From NCBI GenBank assembly GCA_024196135.1, contig JAMQCK010000709.1, forward strand, positions 1 to 17,318: a stretch of DNA of 17,318 nt, written 5' to 3'. Shown in pieces: positions 10,630 to 17,318 of the stretch (positions are counted from its first letter, which is position 1; each line of letters starts with the position of its first letter). Position numbers and translations under genes: made by a program. Source of the DNA: Pleurotus ostreatus/Saccharomyces cerevisiae fusant (Eukaryota; Opisthokonta). The notes below the pieces were generated by a model. That model made no database searches. It was not told the DNA's origin and was given only the letters and a program-made list of their open reading frames with translations.

Positions 10630-13460
10630 TCATCGCCTTTCTCGCTCACAACGAGTGAAGTACAGATATTGCGAGTGAAGTTGCAGCCCCTTGAGCTCTT
10701 CTTCCATCAGTTTCCGATCCCCCTCGTTCTCCCAGAGCTTGCCGAATAAATATTGCTCCGTATCTCCTGCGCGCCCGTCGCCGTCAATCTCGCCTCTGAG
10801 GATAGCCAGTCGTCGTTCGTAAGCCTGCTTCTTGCGCTTGAGAGTCTCGATCTTGTTGAGTTTGCGTTGTATGTCGTCCTCCGTATTCTCAATGTCGGAC
10901 TCGAGTGAGCTAGACGCATTGGCGGCGCGACGGTGGCGCGCGCTCGCCGCATGCTCGGATGGACCGGGCGTGCGAGCTCGGCGTTCTTGATGTGCTGGTC
11001 TACGCGGGGGATGGTCTGCGATTGTCTGGCGGGTCGGACCGTGGGTCGAAGGCGCCGGAGTCGATGGCGCTCGGCGTCTGCGTGTTGATGCCGGATCGCT
11101 CCTGGCGTGATTCAGCGGGCTCCCACTCGCTATCGCAGCGCTCGATTTGGCGTTCCGCATAGCTCCATTGCCCGGCAAGGTGGCACGAGAGGTTGAGTCT
11201 GAAGTAGCAGACTTGCCCGCGTGGCGTGAAGAGGTAGACGGAGCGGATTTCTGTGCTCGGTCGTGGGAACAAGCTTTATTGATGAATGGGTTCGTTGTCG
11301 CCGGGGCTGGATGAGAGACTTTCTTGCCACGCGAACGGACCGAGCCCGAGGACGGCTTTGCTTGATCGCTCTCGCCTGAAAAGACATTCTGAGCAGGCTT
11401 CTCTGCCACGTCGCGAGAGGACACGATCGGAGCAGAACGCTTCCACGCCTCGTCGCGCGTGGAGGAGGCCCGTGCGCCTTGTACTTTGCCAAGCGAGGAG
11501 AGTTGCTGAGAAGACTGGACCACGGCCTTGGGGTTCTGCGGAGTCGCATTGCGCGCCGAGGAGATCGCAGGCTTCTTTGCCACGCGGAGCGGATCGACGT
11601 CGGTCTTGAAGGCTTGCCTATGCTTGTCCTTGAATCGTTCGAACTCCTCGCACAAGATGCGCAGACTGGCTTTCGAAGTCTCCAGCTCCGCGGCAGAGTT
11701 CATCATGTCCATCTCGTTCTCCTTGAGCTCCATCTTCAGCACGAGTTCGTCATCTCCCGAGTGTACCTCGCCGTCTGCTTCGCCGCGTACAGCCTCAAGT
11801 CGTCGCTTGTAGGACTCCCTCTGCCGATCGAGGGTAGCGACCTCGTGAGTGGCGCGCTGGATCACGTCGTGCAATTCGCGTATTTGAACCATGCGCTTAG
11901 CGGCTTCACTTGCGAGATTCGCGGGAAGCGGAGGGGGAGCCTTGCGAACAGCGAAGGGTGACGGTTCCGGAGGTCGTGAGCGCCTGCGGATCGCAGCGGT
12001 GCTGCGCGCAGGTGTCGCCGCTGAGCTGACATCCTGGAGCTTCTCCGCCTTCTCGCGCGAAGACAATAAACCAGCGGAGTTCTTGCAGACATCGGCAGAA
12101 TCAGCAGGAGTACTCGATTTGTTCCCTTTGCCGCGCGGGGAGATATCCTTGATCTTGCGATAGACGAGCGGCGTATATGTTGCGTAGTTCGGCGGGTCGC
12201 GTGAGGGAGCATCTTCAATAGACTTCTTCTCTGTATCGTCCGAAGAGCTAAGATCAGAGGTCTTCTCTTTGATATAGCGCGAGTGCTTGAGCTCGTCGCA
12301 ATTTGTGCGCGATATATTGATCTCGCGGGAGGCGAGCGGCGTCTTGGATGCGGAATACGGAGGTGGCGCCTCGGCTTGCTCATCGCGAGGGCACTGCTGG
12401 CGAGGTGGACCGTAGATAGGCTTGAAGTAAGGAGTGATGGCTGGCGACCTGTATAATGTGCTCAAAGCAAAGGCGCGCCCTGCAACGAGGGTCAGCTAAG
12501 CACTAGTCATCATTGAATGATCAGACGTACCTATCTGGGTTGTCGGAAATGCGAACTCGACCGTTCGGGAGCTGATCACTCGCATTTGCACATCGGTGCT
12601 GCTACAAATCAATAGGATTTCGACGTCGAGAGAAAAGGGAAACGCACTGCAATAGCACCCCATAGCTCGCCAGCTTATTAATCATGATGGCTGCAATCTG
12701 ATCCATCTTCTCATGGAATTCGAGCTGCGTGGGGTGAGGTAAGTGAGCTGCATAAGTGATTTTCTATTCGTAGGATGCACTCACCGTGACTCGAACGATC
12801 GAGCAGTCGTATACTTCGACGACGAAGCCAGCGTCGGTACGGTCGAGGTCCTTGCGATGAAGAGCCGCAAGAGCAGCGTCAGTTGTCGCGAATGTCGCGT
12901 AGAAGAGCTTGGCGCTCTGACTTGAGGGGATGATGCGATCGTAGTAGGGTTTAAGGCGAGCCCTGACGTCGTCCTCCGTCGGCCTCAGCTTCCCCTGTAC
13001 GGGGTGCGGGCAGACCACGGCAATAGCCGCGCACCCTTCTATGTCGGACTCCTTCAGTTCGCTGAGAGTATCCGCCGTATACCACACGGCCAACGTCCGA
13101 TGCGCTGGACAGCAAACAAAAGCCTTGTCAGTAAGTCGCATTGACCAAAAGAATGGCCCACGCACCATCATACTCGTCCTTGAAGTGAAGACAGAGCTGC
13201 GTCGATACGCCGCTGCCAAGGTGGCTACCAAACCGTGTGAGATGACGGAGGACCATGTATGCGCCGGAGAGCTCTCGATAGGGTCTCCCATAGAGGTGGC
13301 GGTGAATGAGGCTAGAGTGGGCTTCTTCTCTACGGTTGTTGCAGAAGTCCTTCTTCCAGCCAGGGGCGCCAGCAAAAATCGGGGCAGGTGTGTCGTGGAC
13401 CGCATGCGCGGGCCGCTCCATCGGCATATCCAGGTCCTCCACATCCGAGAACCGATCCAT
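10630..13460 (-). CDS. RRM-like protein with two coiled-coil modules
   Basis: Five exons on the minus strand: 13460-13166, 13104-12785, 12724-12648, 12601-12531, 12479-10630, with GT-AG introns of 61, 60, 46 and 51 bp; phases agree and give 870 residues. Residues 124-205 look like an RRM: strand AAIAVVC, helix TEDDVRARLKPYYDRI, strand KLFYATFAT, helix DAALAALHRKDL, strand GFVVEVYD. The match is by secondary-structure order; classic RNP1/RNP2 aromatics are weak. A long Ser/Arg/Lys/Pro-rich linker follows. Residues about 446-549 and 780-870 are coiled coils; 470-521 and 800-851 align without gaps at 23 of 52 positions. An RNA-binding scaffold that self-associates is a reasonable inference. The start at 13460 is chosen because a TATA-like element lies about 75 bp upstream, although the frame stays open to 13676. 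Family name unknown to me. Confidence 0.8.
10684..10845 (-). repeat. Coiled-coil module, second (C-terminal) copy
   Basis: Encodes residues 800-853, beginning TLKRKKQAYERRLAILRGE. It aligns without gaps with residues 470-521 of the same protein; shared residues include TL.R, Y.RRL, RGE.DG, GD.E and L...L.ENE.D. Confidence 0.8.
11680..11835 (-). repeat. Coiled-coil module, first copy
   Basis: Encodes residues 470-521, beginning TLDRQRESYKRRLEAVRGE, the partner of the C-terminal module. At 23 of 52 identical residues but little obvious DNA identity, the duplication is old. Confidence 0.8.
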
Positions 13461-13530
13461 TGAGAAAAGGAGCGTGGAAGTTGAAGCAGAAAAATGAGGA
13501 TGTAGACGGTCGCAGTCGACAAACTGCCAG

Positions 13531-13540
13531 CTGTATTTAA
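13531..13540 (-). promoter_or_regulatory. TATA-like element of the RRM-like gene
   Basis: The minus strand reads TTAAATACAG, 71-80 bp before the chosen ATG at 13460. It argues against the more upstream in-frame ATG at 13676. Confidence 0.5.
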
Positions 13541-14134
13541 GGTCCCCGTCGAGCAAGGAGGGCGCTTTGCCGGCGGTCTGGCATGCATGCAAGAGTATGT
13601 TGTCATACACAAAACACAAGCAGCGTTTGTGGCGTTGTTCTTGTATGGTCAGCGCGCTGTGACCTGCGTCCTCCAATCAGGCCTGAGCTTCTATCAAAGA
13701 CCTTAGTAGGCACTCAGCCTTACTATGACTGCGAGCCATGGTAGAAGGTCAGAAGCTCACCCAGTAGAGGATCGTTTTCTCTTCCGACACGTTCAAACCA
13801 TGCGACCGTCATGCGGTTATCTTCGTCGAACAGCGCGGATTCAAACGCATCGAGGAGCCAAAGTGAGGCAAAGGGGGAGACACCTCACGATGATACGGAG
13901 GATGGTGTATTCGACTGATGCATCTCAAACATAAGACGGCGAGCTTGAATCGTGCATGCTGTCGTTGTCGATGTCCCGGATAGAAGAACGTGAGCACAAG
14001 GAAGACCATCATTAGCCGTCTCTGTAAGTATTAATTTCACGACGCAATGACTGGATATAAGATTAGGATCCAGAGTACACGGAGGAGCGCAGGTAGTGAT
14101 GGTGGAAAGCAAGAGCTGAGAAATTACCGGATTT

Positions 14135-14188
14135 GGCAGTAAGTTTTTGTCGCTGCACCACGTGGCTGGTGGTTTCGGCTGTTCCCGG
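14135..14188. repeat. Short dispersed repeat, copy 1
   Basis: GGCAGTAA followed 16 bases later by CACGTGG...TCGGCTGTTCCCGG. The 30 bp from the CACGTG hexamer match 16805-16834 at 22 positions in the same orientation. It lies just beyond the 3' end of the 7TM gene. Confidence 0.35.
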
Positions 14189-14309
14189 CACGCCGGTTGG
14201 CGCGATGGATGTTGGACGAGCGTACTCATGTACTGCTTCATCATATAGATGCTTTACAGTAGCTACTAGCTACACTTCAGTCCATATCGTAGAGCCGCCA
14301 GTCTCCGAG

Positions 14310-16363
14310 TTATCCAATCGCGTCGCTCGATGAATGTGGACCTTCACCTGTTTCCTTCCCTCCAGACGTCACCCCATCCCCGGCCATGGCTTCCTCCGGC
14401 TCTATTGTCATGTCCGAGCCTCCGGATATGCTCTCTGCCTTCGTCTCGCGCTCGATTGGACCATCCGAGGCTTCAAAGTGGTCCTTCGAGTTCGCATTGA
14501 AAGCGCCGCTATCAAGATGCGACGTCGCAGTAGGACCGACGCTCAAAATGGGTGGCGCTCGTTGAGAAGCGAGTCCTGCCCCACCTCTCTCCAAGTCCGC
14601 TACAGCGCCCCCTCCGCACTTCGCCCCCGCCCCGTACCGTACGACCACCGGTCGCGCGCAGATCAGCGCCATTGACAGTGCGGCCGCCTCGGGCGCGCAG
14701 TCAACGAAGAGGTACCAGGCTGGGTGCCCGAGCGCGTAGGTAATCTGAAGGAGAATGACGGCGAAGCTGGATAGGTGTGGTGTCAGCTGAGAGACCTACT
14801 GAGAAACGAGGCAAAGTGGCATCGGAGAATGAGATCGATTAGATCGAGGAAAACTGCGAAGCCAAAAGCGCGGATTTGATGGAAGAATGCGAGGCCGATG
14901 TTATGAAAGAAGCGCAGAATGGGAACGATGACTCACGTGTAGCACGTCGCACCCTCGACGAAGGCGATGATGACGCCCTAGATGAAAAAGTCAGCCATGA
15001 CATCCAACTCAAAGCGCACGCGCAGGCGTTATCGAAGCCATCGGTCATAATCCTCAGGTAAGACCGCCAAAGGGAAAGCGCATCTGAGGTAGAACTCACG
15101 GAAAGGGACGCGCCCAACACCTGCGGTGAGCGCCTGCGCATGCTCCAAAGGCGGAACACAATCATGACTACGACGTTCAATGAGCTGACTGCCACGTTAG
15201 AACATACCGAGAGTTCCGATGAGTATATACGCACCTGTGCAGTATACGTTCGTGCTGGGTACGCGGTGAAGCGCGGTCGAGGACGATTCGAAGCGTAGTC
15301 GAGAACGTAGGGATGCATGGTTGAGGACGGAGCGAAGCGTAATTGAGGCCAAAGCGAAGCGGATAGAGGAAGGATCGGAATACAGTCAATAAGCGGGTCA
15401 TCTGCAGAGCACCCTCAGCAACTCACCATATCGCGCACGCCGTATTAGCGGTCTTCCATGCTTGGATTGCGCGCCGCTCGTCGGGGACGAGGTGTAGGAA
15501 CTGCGGGTTGTGGGGAAGCTGGCCAAGGAGTGAGCTTTGGGAGAGCAGACGACGCAAAGAGGAGAAGGAAGAGAGGCATCCAAGCGCGTGCAGAGGGATG
15601 AGAGAGAAACATAGTGACATAGTAGCGCAATAACTTTTGCCATGTTGCTGACGCACCAGCTGGACGTTACACATACCACCAACGGAGGTGACTAGAAGAG
15701 CGTTGAGCCGGGTGCTTCGTGAGGGTATGAAGCGCATACCGAGAAGACCTGAGAGCGTGATCGCGGGTACGATCAGGACGGATTTCCGCTTCTGCCAAAC
15801 ACAGTAGAGGCGCCAGATCTAGGGGAGGAGTATGTCAACAGATAGCGTTAGAACGAGAAGAGAGACTAGAATCTGACGAAGAGGTGTGAAGTGTCGAGGA
15901 CTCCGAGCGATGCCAAAGACTGTAGCTTTTGAGAGACAAAGGAGTTCTCACCATGAACACGTCGGCAATGATCATCGTCGCGAACTTGAATATACTGAGC
16001 GCAAAGAGGATGCCGTCGGTCGTGTCAGAGAAGTATACGGTGGCGTCCATCCCACCGCGCCAGGACACGAATCCCTCGAATATGCGGACGAATGAGGTGA
16101 TCCAGTGCTATGATGAGATGCGTTAAAGTAGGCAAAGACTCGACCAATGCACGTACTGCAGTCACCACCAGAGCGAAGAGCACATTGGCGTACCAATTGA
16201 ATATAACTGAGCGCGCTTTGGATGCTGCGGCGTGCGGGGACGGAAAACGATATTCGAGGTATACGATGAGAGCGGTGAGCGTGAGGTAGACGCCATAGAA
16301 CAGCGTCTGAACGCCGAAGGCAGCGAGCTTCATTTGTGCGGGGAGACCGTTGTTCCCGGCCAT
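14310..16363 (-). CDS. Seven-transmembrane fungal protein, uncharacterised
   Basis: Nine exons on the minus strand: 16363-16157, 16107-15952, 15818-15740, 15691-15673, 15534-15427, 15254-15208, 15167-15100, 14977-14937, 14766-14310; 393 residues as modelled. Phases agree at every junction. Hydrophobic helices: AAFGVQTLFYGVYLTLTALI near the N-terminus; the NVLFALVVTA region; GILFALSIFKFATMIIADVF; SVLIVPAITLSGLLV; CTNVYCTGAYILIGTLVMIV; EGATCYTFAVILLQITYALG; and EAAALSMALICARPVVV. The pattern, including W..W after helix 3 and TNV.CTG in helix 5, matches a large unnamed agaricomycete 7TM family; ligand and partners are unknown. The last ~110 residues are hydrophilic, Ser/Glu/Gly-rich and presumably cytoplasmic. 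Exon 4 (19 bp) and intron 4 are the weakest part, because 15737-15423 also stays open unspliced in the same frame. Three introns (122, 172 and 170 bp) are unusually long. Confidence 0.75.
15275..15362. repeat. ~22 bp tandem repeat inside an intron of the 7TM gene
   Basis: On the plus strand, units of the form GGT(C/T)GAGGACG...GAAGCGTA recur with a 21-23 bp period, about four degenerate copies, all within the intron 15255-15426. The array accounts for about half of this intron and may explain why it is far longer than the usual 50 bp. Confidence 0.6.
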
Positions 16364-16418
16364 CGAGTCGGAAAGTCTCTAGAAGTAGGATGCGGTGCTA
16401 GCTCTTCTCGTCCGAGGT

Positions 16419-16426
16419 CTTATATG
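16419..16426 (-). promoter_or_regulatory. TATA box of the 7TM gene
   Basis: The minus strand reads CATATAAG, 56-63 bp before the ATG at 16363, in line with the other TATA spacings in this window. Confidence 0.6.
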
Positions 16427-16782
16427 CCCCCAGGGTTATTCGCCGAAAGCCGCAGCAGACCATGATTGAAGAATGCGGAGGAGCACTTCGTACGAAGCTC
16501 GACTGCTTGAGTATAAGGACCTTGATTATTGACACCGGATAATGAGGCTGAGCATCATCTGTCTCCATCCGCATACAATCGTTGAGTAGTATCGCCCCGC
16601 TATGTGGCGCACGTCCGAAGGGCTGTGTGCATATAGGGCTTTGGATGCCGCGGGTCAGAGTGAAGGGCGTGAGAGTCTGTACAGAAGCAATTGAGAGGCG
16701 CCAATGTTGAGACGCCCCATGGGCGCGCATAGCAGCATCTGGTGGGCGGCGGAGAACACGCGAGACGGAAGTTGCCGAACTC

Positions 16783-16834
16783 GGAAGTAATTTTGCTCCC
16801 GTATCACGTGGTAAATGTCCTCGGCTGTTTCCGG
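16783..16834. repeat. Short dispersed repeat, copy 2
   Basis: GGAAGTAA followed 14 bases later by CACGTGG...TCGGCTGTTTCCGG, the counterpart of 14135-14188. Here it lies in the upstream region of the 7TM gene. Confidence 0.35.
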
Positions 16835-17081
16835 TGGATATTCGCAACTCCTGTCCTGCTTGAAACCACGGTATGTAGGCAAATTGCAGGCCGTATATTG
16901 CCTCCTCATTTGATCCCCCCAGGAGAGGCTTAACCCTGCATTGGATAGACTCATGGCTGCAATGGCTTGATCGCGGACCGATAGTCTACTCGAAGTAATC
17001 GTGCGAATGCCGCGGCGCTTCATTCGATTCACAGGCCCTTGCGTGAGAACCGTCGGAAAAGTACGCTTATCTCTAGCCATC

Positions 17082-17318
17082 ATGAGCGGTAGGTACGTCT
17101 TCATTCATCGCGACAAGCGCGACCCAGCCATCATTGCCGAGATGGTGAAGAAACATATGGCGGAAAGTACGTAGGCCGTTATGTAGTAAAGCCTGCTGTC
17201 CGATCTCCTCTGATCTTCCCTCAGCGCTCCCTGTGCCTCCAGAGATTGTGACCTTCAGGTCTGGCCAAGGCGACCTGTTCAAGTCTCACTTCAGCAACCT
17301 GCGCGGAGCGCTTTACTC
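17082..17318 (+). CDS. Hypothetical protein, N-terminal part, runs off the right edge
   Basis: The ATG at 17082 has A at -3. Exon 1 (17082-17166) encodes MSGRYVFIHRDKRDPAIIAE and eight further residues. An intron at 17167-17224 has donor GTACGT, a CTGAT branch-like site and acceptor CCCTCAG. Exon 2 (17225-17318) stays in frame to the edge, encoding LPVPPEIVTFRSGQGDLFKS and a further ten or so residues. About 60 residues are visible. No signal peptide or membrane segment is seen. The start MSGRYVFIHRD faintly recalls fungal I9-type inhibitor or propeptide starts (MS..K.IV.F), but the next residues do not follow that family, so I leave it unnamed. Good splice signals and frame continuity support a real gene. 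Confidence 0.6.

Larger units (their letters stand above)
13461..14309. other. Intergenic region
   Basis: This 849 bp stretch lies between the RRM-like gene start and the 7TM gene stop. It includes the TATA-like element below and one copy of a short repeat at 14135-14188. No other gene is supported. Confidence 0.6.
16364..17081. other. Divergent intergenic region
   Basis: This 718 bp stretch lies between the 7TM gene (minus) and the right-edge gene (plus), so it should carry both promoters. It includes the 7TM TATA box and copy 2 of the short repeat. A 149-codon minus-strand frame at 16655-17104 overlaps the start of the plus gene, lacks coding bias and is not accepted. Confidence 0.55.

Noticed and set aside
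12764..13612. 282-codon minus-strand frame starting at 13612
   Set aside because: Only its last part (13104-12785) is a real exon of the RRM-like gene; the earlier part is out of frame with exon 1, which is read in another phase and joined by a 61 bp intron.
14839..15318. 159-codon minus-strand frame across the 7TM gene
   Set aside because: It shares only the segment at 15167-15100 with the modelled 7TM exons; the rest covers introns and reads the next exon out of phase.
16655..17104. 149-codon minus-strand frame
   Set aside because: No codon bias or domain; it overlaps the better-supported plus-strand gene start at 17082.

Overview
The window looks like nuclear DNA from a filamentous basidiomycete, probably an agaricomycete of polypore type. 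The reasons are GC-rich, C/G-ending codons, genes split by many 40-60 bp introns with GTGCGT/GTGAGT/GTATGT donors and CTGAC-like branch points, TATA boxes 55-80 bp upstream of start codons, and a 7-transmembrane protein of a kind common in mushroom-forming fungi. The species assignment is inference.

Layout, left to right. (1) The 5' end of an unrecognised gene runs off the left edge on the minus strand (1-318). (2) A single-exon minus-strand gene (848-3580) encodes a 910-residue, largely disordered protein full of Ser/Thr-Pro-Lys/Arg motifs, with two in-frame minisatellites. (3) A 2.5 kb gene-poor stretch (3581-6051) holds one possible tiny ORF, a possible decayed pseudogene on the plus strand and a perfect 21 bp palindrome. 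(4) Two tandem old yellow enzyme (OYE) genes, both minus (6052-7338 and 8521-9817), have identical exon lengths (273/291/148/428) and 379-residue products; blocks of the 5' flank are also shared. The second copy has a GC-AG third intron where the first has GT-AG. (5) A five-exon minus-strand gene (10630-13460) encodes an 870-residue protein with an RRM-like N-terminal domain and two copies of a coiled-coil module separated by a disordered Ser-rich linker. (6) A nine-exon minus-strand gene (14310-16363) encodes a seven-transmembrane protein with a long hydrophilic tail; one intron carries a ~22 bp tandem repeat. (7) At the right edge a plus-strand gene begins at 17082 and is cut off.

All five complete genes lie on the minus strand, but each has its own promoter-sized gap and most have their own TATA box, so nothing indicates co-transcription. 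Apart from the OYE pair, no functional link between neighbours is visible. I see no RNA gene, CRISPR array or intact mobile element, and no clear multi-gene novel system. The most unusual items are the duplicated coiled-coil module in the RRM-like protein, the non-canonical intron in one OYE copy, the SPxK-repeat protein and the 21 bp palindrome. Exon boundaries were derived by hand from splice signals, reading frame and, for the OYE pair, mutual comparison; the middle of the 7TM gene is the least certain part.
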